From WTJH01 sp049598145 (lineage in GTDB: Bacteria; Bacteroidota; Bacteroidia; Flavobacteriales; Flavobacteriaceae), in the NCBI GenBank assembly GCA_049598145.1, contig JBMYNJ010000084.1:1-5790 (forward strand): DNA of 5,790 nt, given 5' to 3'. This document shows, piece after piece, positions 1 through 5,790 of the stretch. Below the pieces are notes generated by a model. It was not told the origin of the DNA, did not search any database, and was given only the letters and a program-made list of their open reading frames with translations. Within the stretch, counting starts at the first letter, position 1, and every line of letters begins with the position of its first letter. The position numbers and the translations under genes were made by a program.

Positions 1-942
1 GAAGGGATTGCACAAGATGCCCTTGTGATGAATCTGGACGATTTATTATGTGTCGGGGTAACCGATGGCATTTTACTTTCCTCAACAATTGGTCGGAATA
101 AAAATCGAATTCCAGGCGAAGTCATTGGGGCAATTATCCAAGGGACCGAAAAACTGATTGAACGTTTATCCAATTTAGGAGTCCAGATACATAGCACCGG
201 TGGCGAAACAGCTGATGTGGGCGACCTTGTTCAAACCATCATTGTGGATTCTACCGTAACTGCTCGAATCGAGCGCTCAAAAGTGATTGACAATGCCCGA
301 ATTCAAGCGGGCGACGTAATTGTCGGCTTAGCCTCTTATGGGCAAGCCACTTATGAAGATCGTTACAATGGGGGGATGGGAAGTAATGGTTTAACCGCTG
401 CCAGACACGATGTTTTGGCCAAATATTTGGCGACTGAATTTCCTGAGAGTTTTGATGCCAGTATTCCAGAGCATTTAATCTATTCCGGGTCTCATAAATT
501 AACCAGTACTGTCGAAGGGGTATCTCTCGATGTGGGGCAGTTGATTCTCTCACCCACCCGAACTTACGCTCCAGTGGTTCAAAAAATATTTCAGGACGTC
601 GGTCGTGAACCCATCCATGGAATGATTCATTGTACAGGAGGAGCTCAAACTAAAATATTACATTTTATCAAGGAGTTGCATATCGTCAAAGATCAAATGC
701 TCCCGGTTCCCCCTTTATTCCAAATGATTCAAGAGGAATCCCAAACTGATCCCAAGGAAATGTATCAGGTTTTTAATATGGGACATCGAATGGAGTTTTA
801 CGTTCCCGAAAAATACGCATCCTCCATCATTGAAATAGCACAAAGCTTTGCTGTCGATGCTCAGGTGATTGGGCGGGTATTGCCCAGCGACAAAAAAAAG
901 TTGACCATTCAATCCGAATTGGGAACCTTTGAGTATCTTTAG
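1..942 (+). CDS. purM: Phosphoribosylformylglycinamidine cyclo-ligase (AIR synthase), 5'-truncated by window edge
   Basis: PurM catalyses the ATP-dependent closure of FGAM to aminoimidazole ribotide, the fifth step of cytoplasmic de novo purine synthesis. The reading frame is open from base 1, so the start lies upstream; 313 residues are visible. Bacteroidota PurM proteins are about 390 residues, so roughly 75 N-terminal residues are missing. Visible signatures, numbered from the window edge, are QDALVMNLDDLL (5-16, the usual MNxND region), the ATP/metal-site motif STGGETAD (66-72), a Gly-rich NGGMGSNGLTAARH stretch (123-136), HCTGGAQTK (210-218) and the FNMGHRMEFYVP block (258-269). These last two have the form typical of Bacteroidota rather than the shorter enterobacterial enzyme. 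The stop is 6 nt before the next ATG, so read-through transcription into the following gene is plausible. No terminator is visible in that gap. Identification is confident; only the missing N-terminus is unknown. Confidence 0.93.
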   Translation, partial: EGIAQDALVMNLDDLLCVGVTDGILLSSTIGRNKNRIPGEVIGAIIQGTEKLIERLSNLGVQIHSTGGETADVGDLVQTIIVDSTVTARIERSKVIDNARIQAGDVIVGLASYGQATYEDRYNGGMGSNGLTAARHDVLAKYLATEFPESFDASIPEHLIYSGSHKLTSTVEGVSLDVGQLILSPTRTYAPVVQKIFQDVGREPIHGMIHCTGGAQTKILHFIKELHIVKDQMLPVPPLFQMIQEESQTDPKEMYQVFNMGHRMEFYVPEKYASSIIEIAQSFAVDAQVIGRVLPSDKKKLTIQSELGTFEYL

Positions 943-948
943 GATGCT

Positions 949-1371
949 ATGAAAAAAATCGTTTACTTACTTCTCTGGGGATTCACTCTTCCCATTGTAT
1001 TCGCCCAGGAGGCCAAAAGCTTTAATGCCGCCCAAAAATTGGCCCAAAAGCAAGAAAAAAATATTCTATTGGTTTTTTCAGGTTCCGATTGGTGTGGGCC
1101 CTGTATTAAAATGGATCGAAAGTTGTGGAGCCAGCCCGAATTTCAAGCTTATGCCGATAAAGAGTTGGTGTTTTTTAAAGCCGATTTTCCCAAAAAGAAA
1201 AAAAACCAATTGTCCCAAGCGCAGCAAAAAGTCAATGAGGCATTGGCAGCTCAATACAATCCGGAAGGATACTTTCCTTTGGTATTACTTTTAAGCCCCC
1301 AAGGAAATATTCTCAAGCAATTTGGTTATGATAATCGAGGTCCAGCAGATTTTATCAAGGCATTGGAATAA
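949..1371 (+). CDS. Secreted thioredoxin-like protein (CGPC active site)
   Basis: A 140-residue thioredoxin-fold protein predicted to act outside the cytoplasm as a thiol-disulfide reductase or isomerase. Residues 1-19 form a signal peptide: MKK, a hydrophobic core, and cleavage after VFA before QEAKS. The active site is GSDWCGPC with Cys49 and Cys52, followed by the usual KMD helix. The predicted cis-proline is Pro110 in GYFPLVLLL. The FSGSDWCGPCIKMD context resembles the short periplasmic 'thioredoxin family protein' group of Bacteroidota and Verrucomicrobia rather than cytoplasmic TrxA. A very basic segment (PKKKKN, 81-86) lies between the central strands. The ATG at 949 is chosen because it gives a complete signal peptide and follows an AGGA at 941-944. 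Its 3' end overlaps the probable start of the ApbE gene by 44 nt. A role in keeping Cys residues of neighbouring envelope proteins reduced, such as the CxC of the downstream lipoprotein, is inference. Confidence 0.85.
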   Translation: MKKIVYLLLWGFTLPIVFAQEAKSFNAAQKLAQKQEKNILLVFSGSDWCGPCIKMDRKLWSQPEFQAYADKELVFFKADFPKKKKNQLSQAQQKVNEALAAQYNPEGYFPLVLLLSPQGNILKQFGYDNRGPADFIKALE

Positions 1372-2347
1372 TATAATTCTTGCTTTTTTTTTGGCTTTTT
1401 TGACATCGGTTCAGGCCCAACCCATTATTCAGGTGCATCGAGAGGCCTTTCTGATGGGCTCCCGTTTTGATATTACAGTAGTCGAAACTTCCCAGGAAAA
1501 GGCAGAGAAGGCCATAGAACTGGCGATTCAAGAAATTCAACGAATAGAGAAATTGATTTCTTCCTGGTCGGATAGCTCAGAAACATCAATGATCAATAGA
1601 AAAGCGGGTATTAAAGAAGTAGTGGTAAGCACAGAACTTTTTGAATTAATCCTACGGGCTCAGCAAATTTCAAATCTTACACAACAGGCGTTCGATATCA
1701 CTTACGCTGCGATGGATGGGCTTTGGCAATTCGATGGATCCATGAAGGAATTACCCTCCCCAACGACTATTCAGCAACGTTTAGCACTTGTAGGGATGGA
1801 TAAAATTCTGCTGGAGGCGAGTCGCCAAAGTGTTTATTTACCGCTGAAAGGAATGAAAATCGGTTTTGGAGCCATCGGTAAAGGCTATGCTGCCGACCGG
1901 GCAAAGATGCTCCTCCAAAAGCAAGCAGTTCCAGGGGGGATCGTGAATGCTTCCGGAGACCTTTCGGTTTGGGGAACCAATGCTCAAGGGGATCCATGGA
2001 CCATTGCCTTGACACATCCCTTAGATAAAGCAAAAGTTTTAGGAACCTTCGAGCTCAACAACCAGGCGGTAGTGACTTCCGGAGATTATGAAAAATTTCA
2101 GTATTTGGAGGGAAAAAAATACAGTCACATTATTGATCCGCGAACCGGATATCCCAGCCAAGGCCTAATTAGCAGTACTGTTTTTGCCCCCAAAGCAGAG
2201 CTTGCCGATGCCTTAGCCACAGCTTTGTTTGTGATGGGCCCCGATGTTGGGGTCGATCTAATTGACCAACTCCCACAGGTCGAGTGCATTTTAATCAACG
2301 AAAAAGGACTTATATTTACTTCTAAAAACATTGCTCTTGAAAATTAA
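1328..2347 (+). CDS. apbE: FAD:protein FMN transferase (ApbE family), exported
   Basis: ApbE-family enzymes use FAD and Mg2+ to attach FMN covalently to Thr/Ser of extracytoplasmic proteins. From the ATG at 1328 the product is 339 residues, normal for the family. Residues 1-30 form a signal peptide (Arg11, core at 16-28, cleavage after VQA). There is no lipobox, although many ApbE proteins are lipoproteins. Motifs in order: LMGSRFDIT (42-50), SSWSDSSETSMIN (78-90), FDITYAAMDGLW (122-133), GAIGKGYAADRA (181-192, the FAD-binding region), NASGDLSVWG (207-216), SGDYEKF (251-257), HIIDPRTGYP (267-276) and ADALATALFVMG (293-304). Asp294 of the ADALATA block is the expected Mg2+ ligand. All core motifs are intact, so an active enzyme is likely. 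The start is uncertain: no ATG occurs in this frame between 1328 and 1454, and a TTG at 1322 is also possible. The usual genomic partner, an FMN-binding-domain protein, is absent here, so its target is unknown. Confidence 0.9.
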   Translation: MIIEVQQILSRHWNNIILAFFLAFLTSVQAQPIIQVHREAFLMGSRFDITVVETSQEKAEKAIELAIQEIQRIEKLISSWSDSSETSMINRKAGIKEVVVSTELFELILRAQQISNLTQQAFDITYAAMDGLWQFDGSMKELPSPTTIQQRLALVGMDKILLEASRQSVYLPLKGMKIGFGAIGKGYAADRAKMLLQKQAVPGGIVNASGDLSVWGTNAQGDPWTIALTHPLDKAKVLGTFELNNQAVVTSGDYEKFQYLEGKKYSHIIDPRTGYPSQGLISSTVFAPKAELADALATALFVMGPDVGVDLIDQLPQVECILINEKGLIFTSKNIALEN

Positions 2348-2552
2348 AACAGCCTTTGTTTCATTAAGTTTATTATGTCTGGCATACAGTTGTGGGACGG
2401 TAAAATCCTACGAGAAAAGCTATGTCAATGATGTTGATATGGAGCTGAAAAGCCACTATTGCGAACGTTTTGAAACCTCTTTTCAAATTTATCGGGAAGC
2501 GGCCTCAGGAGCCAATGGCGGAAAAAGTGGAGGTGGCTGTGGATGTAATTAA
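2337..2552 (+). CDS. Small DUF4266-type lipoprotein with C-terminal Gly-rich CGCN tail
   Basis: A 71-residue protein of unknown function, recognised as DUF4266-like from its size, the VKSYEK segment just after the lipid cysteine, the Gly-rich C-terminus ending in CGCN, and its position between apbE and a DUF3570 gene. There is no in-frame ATG before residue 35. The TTG at 2337 gives (M)KIKTAFVSLSLLCLAYSC, a good lipoprotein signal with Cys19 as the lipidated residue; TTG at 2331 would add two residues. The mature part is short: a charged segment with Cys42 (HYCERFETSF), then SGANGGKSGGGCGCN (57-71) with Cys68 and Cys70. No acidic cluster follows Cys19, so the Bacteroidota surface-export signal is not evident and a periplasm-facing anchor is more likely. 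The gene overlaps apbE by 11 nt. The tail could bind metal, carry a modification, or cycle with the thioredoxin; none of these is shown by sequence. Confidence 0.78.
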   Translation: MKIKTAFVSLSLLCLAYSCGTVKSYEKSYVNDVDMELKSHYCERFETSFQIYREAASGANGGKSGGGCGCN

Positions 2553-3984
2553 ACGAGTATTGTTTTTAGGGCTTTTGCTCATTCCTTTCGGGATTAGGGC
2601 ACAAAAAGATAGTATTCCGATACCCTTTAAAAAGAAAGTTTTGGAAACCGTTGAAGTAGATATGTTGCTGAGCTATTACGGTCAGGATGGACAACATGCT
2701 TCAGTAACCGGTGGCATTGGCAGTGAAGAACTGACCGATATTAGTCCTGCGATTGTTGTTCGAATCCCTGTGGCCGAGGATGGGGTCTTAACGGCCGACC
2801 TCAGCCTTTCTCAATATACTTCTGCCAGTTCTAGTAATGGAAATCCATTTAACACTGGAGCTTCAAGTGGGAACTACAGTGGTAATGAAAATTCGAATGC
2901 AACACCAGACCCGAATGGAACCCCTTGGGAGGCTTCAACAGGGGCCTCCCAAATGGATGTACTTACGGCCATGCAGGTGGGCTATTCTCATTCTAGTGAA
3001 GATCGGAATCGAATTTGGAATGTGGGCTTAAGTGGGTCTTTTGAATACGATTATGAATCTGCCGGTGTAGGGGGTGGATACACTTGGCTGTTTTTTGAAA
3101 AAAATACTGAAATTGGTTTAAGCGGACAAGTGTTGTTTGATCGATGGAAACCTATTATCCCAACAGAAATACATGAATATCAAAAATTTGGTGCAAACTT
3201 TTTAAGTCACCCCAACAGCTACTTTAACAATGTGGTGATTTTAGATGAACAGGGCTATCGGCGAACCGATTATGCCCCGACCAATTTTAGAGACTACACC
3301 ACTACCCATAGAAATTCTTTCAGTTTTTCAGCTTATTTTTCTCAAATCCTCAGTCCTAAGTGGCAGATGGCTTTTTTCGCAGATTATGTGGTCCAAGAGG
3401 GGGTTTTGGCAAATCCCTTACAACGCGTCTATTTTGAAGACCGACAAGATTATTACATCGGGATAGCCTCCCAAATTCCAACCTATACCGATCCTTCCAA
3501 TCGCGGGGTTTTTCACCTAGCGGACGATATCGAGCGATTGCCCAATCGACGGGTCAAAACCCCTTGGGGAATCCGTTTAAATGGATATCTAAACGACTTG
3601 ATGGTATTAAGAACCTATTATCGTTACTATTCCGACGATTGGGGAATTCAGGGCCATACAATGCAGGCCGAATTGCCCCTAAAAATCAGTTCCCAATGGA
3701 AATTAACTCCTTCTTTTCGGTGGTATAACCAATCGGCTGCACGCTACTTTAGACCTTATAATCGACATCTTTCGTCCTCGAATTTTTATACGTCCGACTA
3801 CGATCTGAGTGCCTTTGACGCCCAACAATGGGGCTTGGGAGTCACTTATTACGATTTGTTTACCCAGCTACAATTCGCTGGTTTTGGCATCAAGTATGTA
3901 GACCTTAGAGGGCAGGTGTATAACCGTTCGGACGGATTGAGTGCCTTTGTTGTCTCCGGAGGGATCAAGATTGAGATGCTTTAA
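2515..3984 (+). CDS. DUF3570-type predicted outer-membrane beta-barrel protein
   Basis: From the ATG at 2515 this is a 489-residue exported protein resembling DUF3570. It has a signal peptide ending GIRA (cleavage after residue 29) and then a conserved-looking N-terminal block, LLSYYGQDGQHASVTGGIG (51-69) followed by SEELTDISP. The rest is rich in Tyr, Trp, Phe, Gly, Asn and Ser, with alternating short strands such as IWNVGLSGSFEYDYES and WGIRLNGYLNDLMVLRTYYR, as expected for an outer-membrane barrel. It lacks a terminal aromatic residue, ending GGIKIEML. A Ser/Gly/Asn-rich low-complexity stretch covers about 102-145. The start is uncertain. GTG at 2539 has GGAGG 5 nt upstream and gives 481 residues. 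ATT at 2548 would give an ideal MKRVLFLG signal peptide and overlaps the upstream stop as ATTAA. Function is unknown; porin-like transport or docking for the upstream lipoprotein is inference. Confidence 0.8.
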   Translation: MAEKVEVAVDVIKRVLFLGLLLIPFGIRAQKDSIPIPFKKKVLETVEVDMLLSYYGQDGQHASVTGGIGSEELTDISPAIVVRIPVAEDGVLTADLSLSQYTSASSSNGNPFNTGASSGNYSGNENSNATPDPNGTPWEASTGASQMDVLTAMQVGYSHSSEDRNRIWNVGLSGSFEYDYESAGVGGGYTWLFFEKNTEIGLSGQVLFDRWKPIIPTEIHEYQKFGANFLSHPNSYFNNVVILDEQGYRRTDYAPTNFRDYTTTHRNSFSFSAYFSQILSPKWQMAFFADYVVQEGVLANPLQRVYFEDRQDYYIGIASQIPTYTDPSNRGVFHLADDIERLPNRRVKTPWGIRLNGYLNDLMVLRTYYRYYSDDWGIQGHTMQAELPLKISSQWKLTPSFRWYNQSAARYFRPYNRHLSSSNFYTSDYDLSAFDAQQWGLGVTYYDLFTQLQFAGFGIKYVDLRGQVYNRSDGLSAFVVSGGIKIEML

Positions 3985-4008
3985 GGTTATTTTTAGGAAT
4001 AGCCTTAA
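3981..4008 (+). terminator. Hairpin at the end of the DUF3570 gene, possible weak terminator
   Basis: TTAAGGTTAT (3981-3990) pairs with ATAGCCTTAA (3999-4008) over 10 bp with a single G-U wobble and an 8-nt loop (TTTTAGGA). The left arm includes the DUF3570 stop codon. The stem is AT-rich and only a short CTTT follows, so it is a weak candidate for an intrinsic terminator. Its near-perfect arms allow bidirectional folding. The right arm overlaps the prfA -7 box. It may instead protect the 3' end of the mRNA or be a chance palindrome. Confidence 0.4.
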
Positions 4009-4013
4009 CTTTG
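4006..4013 (+). promoter_or_regulatory. Bacteroidota-type -7 box (TAACTTTG) for prfA-pyrF
   Basis: TAACTTTG matches the Bacteroidota primary sigma factor -7 consensus TAnnTTTG exactly. It lies 19 nt before the prfA ATG at 4033, in the only non-coding gap longer than 10 bp in the window, which would give a leader of roughly 10-15 nt. The -33 element (TTTG/TTG about 20 bp upstream) is poor: the nearest candidate is TTTA at 3980-3983, 22 bp away. The position and exact match support a promoter; the missing -33 box lowers certainty. Confidence 0.5.
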
Positions 4014-4032
4014 AAGACTTTCTGAAGAGTTT

Positions 4033-5109
4033 ATGTTAGAAAAATTAGCGATTGTAAAACAACGTTTCGACGAGGTTTCAGATTTAATCATTCAACCGGA
4101 TATTATTGCCGATCAAAGGCGGTATGTCCAGTTGAATAAAGAGTATAAGGATCTGAAAATTTTAGTGGATAAGGGACAAGAATATAAAATTCAACTGGAA
4201 AATCTTGAAGAGGCCGAGATGCTCCTTAAAGACTCGGATGATCCGGAAATGGCCGAGATGGCCAAGCTTCAATTGGAAGAGGCCAAAGCCTCATTACCCC
4301 AAATGGAAGAAGAGATCAAATTTTTATTAATCCCCAAGGACCCGGAAGACGCCAAAAACGTTGTAGTTGAAATTCGAGCTGGAACTGGCGGAGATGAAGC
4401 CAGTATTTTTGCAGGCGACCTCTACCGCATGTATACTAAATACTGCTCTGACCAAGGATGGCGAGTAAGTTTAATGGATTCTAATGAAGGAACTGCCGGA
4501 GGCTTCAAAGAGGTTATTTTTGAGGTCAGTGGGGTTGATGTTTATGGAATTATGAAATATGAATCGGGAGTACATCGGGTACAGCGCGTCCCCCAAACCG
4601 AAACACAGGGCCGTGTTCACACTTCTGCAGCAACGGTTATGGTGTTGCCTGAAGCCGAAGAGTTCGATATAGAAATCAATATGAACGATGTTCGGATCGA
4701 TTATTTCTGTTCTTCCGGCCCCGGTGGTCAATCGGTGAATACTACTTATTCTGCGGTGCGTTTAACCCACGAACCTACCGGGATTGTAGCACAGTGTCAG
4801 GACGAAAAATCCCAGCATAAAAATAAAGACAAGGCTCTAAAAGTTTTACGTTCCAGACTTTACGAAATGGAACTGCAAAAGAAATTAGAAGCCGATGCCG
4901 AAAAAAGAAGTTCCTTGGTTTCTTCTGGGGATCGTTCGGCCAAAATACGAACCTATAATTACCCTCAAGGACGGGTGACCGATCATCGGATTGGATTAAC
5001 CCTTTACGACTTGCAAAACATTATTAATGGCGATATTCAGAAATTAATAGACGAGTTGCAATTATTCCAGAATACCGAAAAACTAAAAGCCGCAGGAGAA
5101 GTATTATGA
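4033..5109 (+). CDS. prfA: Peptide chain release factor 1
   Basis: RF1 reads UAA and UAG in the ribosomal A site and triggers hydrolysis of the completed peptide. The 358-residue length is normal for full-length RF1. The N-terminal helical domain covers about 1-105 and is rich in Glu and Lys. The conserved EIRAGTGGDEASIFAGDLYRM block lies at 113-133. The codon-recognition tripeptide is Pro187-Gln188-Thr189 in RVPQTETQGR, the PxT type that marks RF1 rather than RF2 (SPF). The catalytic loop SSGPGGQSVN has GGQ at 231-233; Gln233 is the expected methylation target of PrmC. CQDEKSQHKNKDKAL follows at 255-269. No strong Shine-Dalgarno precedes the ATG, only GAAGAG at 4024-4029. The stop overlaps the pyrF start as ATGA, so the two genes are almost certainly co-transcribed, probably from the promoter in the preceding 48-bp gap. 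Confidence 0.97.
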   Translation: MLEKLAIVKQRFDEVSDLIIQPDIIADQRRYVQLNKEYKDLKILVDKGQEYKIQLENLEEAEMLLKDSDDPEMAEMAKLQLEEAKASLPQMEEEIKFLLIPKDPEDAKNVVVEIRAGTGGDEASIFAGDLYRMYTKYCSDQGWRVSLMDSNEGTAGGFKEVIFEVSGVDVYGIMKYESGVHRVQRVPQTETQGRVHTSAATVMVLPEAEEFDIEINMNDVRIDYFCSSGPGGQSVNTTYSAVRLTHEPTGIVAQCQDEKSQHKNKDKALKVLRSRLYEMELQKKLEADAEKRSSLVSSGDRSAKIRTYNYPQGRVTDHRIGLTLYDLQNIINGDIQKLIDELQLFQNTEKLKAAGEVL

Positions 5110-5790
5110 CCAGAGCCGCTTTAGTAGAGCAAATCCGAAAAAAACAATCGTTTTTATGTGTAGGGTTAGATATTGATCTTGAGAAAGTTCCGGAACACAT
5201 TCGTGCTACAAAAGCCCCCCTATTTACCTTTGGTAAAGCGATTGTAGATGCTACAGCTCCCTATGCTGTGGCCTTTAAACCCAATATGGCATTTTTTGAG
5301 AGCTATGGGAGTAGCGGATGGAAAAGTTTGGAGCAACTGATGGAATACATTCATACGAATTACCCCGAAATTTTCACCATAGCGGATGCCAAAAGAGGAG
5401 ACATTGGGAATACGGCTACCCGTTACGCCAAAGCTTTTTTTGAGCAGATGTCCTTCGATGCTATCACTGTAGCCCCCTACATGGGACGCGATTCGGTTGA
5501 GCCTTTCTTGGCCTTTAAAGAAAAGCATACGGTATTGTTGGGGCTGACCTCTAACCCCGGAGCACAAGACTTTCAGTATCGATCGCATCAGGGGGTTCCC
5601 CTATTTCAAGAAGTCCTCTCCAAAGCTCAAGAGTGGGAGGGAAGCGAACGACTGATGTTTGTTGTTGGAGCCACTCGTGCGGAGGCTTTAAGTCAAATTC
5701 GGCAAACCGTTCCAGAAGCCTTTTTACTGGTCCCGGGGGTAGGGACTCAAGGGGGCAGTCTGGAGGAAGTAGCTGCCCACGGCCTGAACA
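5106..5790 (+). CDS. pyrF: Orotidine-5'-phosphate decarboxylase, type 2, 3'-truncated by window edge
   Basis: PyrF decarboxylates OMP to UMP, the last step of de novo pyrimidine synthesis, in the cytoplasm. The frame starts at ATG 5106 and is open to the window end, giving 228 residues; type-2 enzymes are about 270, so roughly 40-50 are missing. The TIM-barrel motifs are visible: CVGLDID (18-24), VAFKPNMAFFE (55-65, with Lys58), and the catalytic ADAKRGDIGNTATRYA (93-108) containing Asp94, Lys96 and Asp99. The phosphate-binding PGVGTQGGS follows at 210-218. The DAKRGDIGNTA form and the internal SNPGAQDFQ block are typical of the subfamily 2 enzyme found in Bacteroidota, Actinobacteria and Myxococcota, not of E. 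coli PyrF. The start overlaps the prfA stop by 4 nt (ATGA). A good AGGAGA (5094-5099) lies 6 nt upstream inside prfA, supporting this start and coupled translation. Confidence 0.95.
   Translation, partial: MTRAALVEQIRKKQSFLCVGLDIDLEKVPEHIRATKAPLFTFGKAIVDATAPYAVAFKPNMAFFESYGSSGWKSLEQLMEYIHTNYPEIFTIADAKRGDIGNTATRYAKAFFEQMSFDAITVAPYMGRDSVEPFLAFKEKHTVLLGLTSNPGAQDFQYRSHQGVPLFQEVLSKAQEWEGSERLMFVVGATRAEALSQIRQTVPEAFLLVPGVGTQGGSLEEVAAHGLN

Noticed and set aside
251..553. Open frame of 100 codons on the - strand
   Set aside because: Antisense to well-conserved purM coding sequence, with no domain-like pattern.
934..941. TATCTTTA just before the thioredoxin gene, a 7/8 match to the -7 consensus TAnnTTTG
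   Set aside because: It ends 7 nt before the ATG, lacks the final G, and has no TTTG/TTG at -33 spacing. It is the coding end of purM.
995..1294. Second + strand open frame of 99 codons inside the thioredoxin gene
   Set aside because: It is in another frame of a gene with a clear signal peptide and CGPC site, and its own product is basic and motif-free.
1767..2033. Open frame of 88 codons on the - strand
   Set aside because: Antisense to the ApbE FAD-binding motifs; the + strand frame explains the region.
4471..4731. Open frame of 86 codons on the - strand
   Set aside because: Opposite the RF1 recognition and GGQ regions, which fully explain this sequence.
5220..5588. Open frame of 122 codons on the - strand
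   Set aside because: It lies entirely opposite pyrF, whose catalytic motifs are on the + strand. Its product has no recognisable motif or signal.
1..5790. Mobile element, CRISPR array, tRNA or rRNA
   Set aside because: No transposase or integrase motif, no spaced direct repeats and no tRNA-like fold were noticed by eye. Nearly all bases are inside + strand genes.

Overview
The window comes from a member of the Bacteroidota, probably a Flavobacteriales-like lineage. The evidence is the Bacteroidota form of PurM (HCTGGAQTK, FNMGHRMEFY), the RF1 recognition region RVPQTETQGRVHTSAATV, a type-2 PyrF, an exact TAnnTTTG -7 promoter box, and mostly weak Shine-Dalgarno sequences. The species cannot be named from the sequence. 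All seven genes lie on the + strand and almost no sequence is non-coding.

Layout: (1) the 3' part of purM (1-942), open at the left edge; (2) a compact block of four genes for exported proteins (949-3984): a secreted thioredoxin-like protein, an ApbE-family FAD:protein FMN transferase, a 71-residue DUF4266-type lipoprotein ending in a Gly-rich CGCN tail, and a DUF3570-type predicted outer-membrane beta-barrel; (3) a 48-bp gap with a hairpin and a Bacteroidota-type -7 box; (4) prfA (4033-5109), overlapping by 4 nt (ATGA) with pyrF, which runs off the right edge.

The flanking genes are housekeeping: purine synthesis, translation termination and UMP synthesis. The four-gene block between them is the interesting part. 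Its members overlap one another and the last three lack an ATG at the expected place, which suggests tight translational coupling. Every product carries an export signal. Together they look like an envelope redox or cofactor-maturation module: a CxxC thiol protein, an enzyme that attaches FMN covalently, a small lipoprotein with a CxC tail, and an outer-membrane protein. No classical flavinylation substrate (NqrC/RnfG-type FMN-binding domain) is present. The most useful open question is therefore what the ApbE protein modifies and what the CGCN tail binds. The DUF family names are from recall and the functional model is inference.
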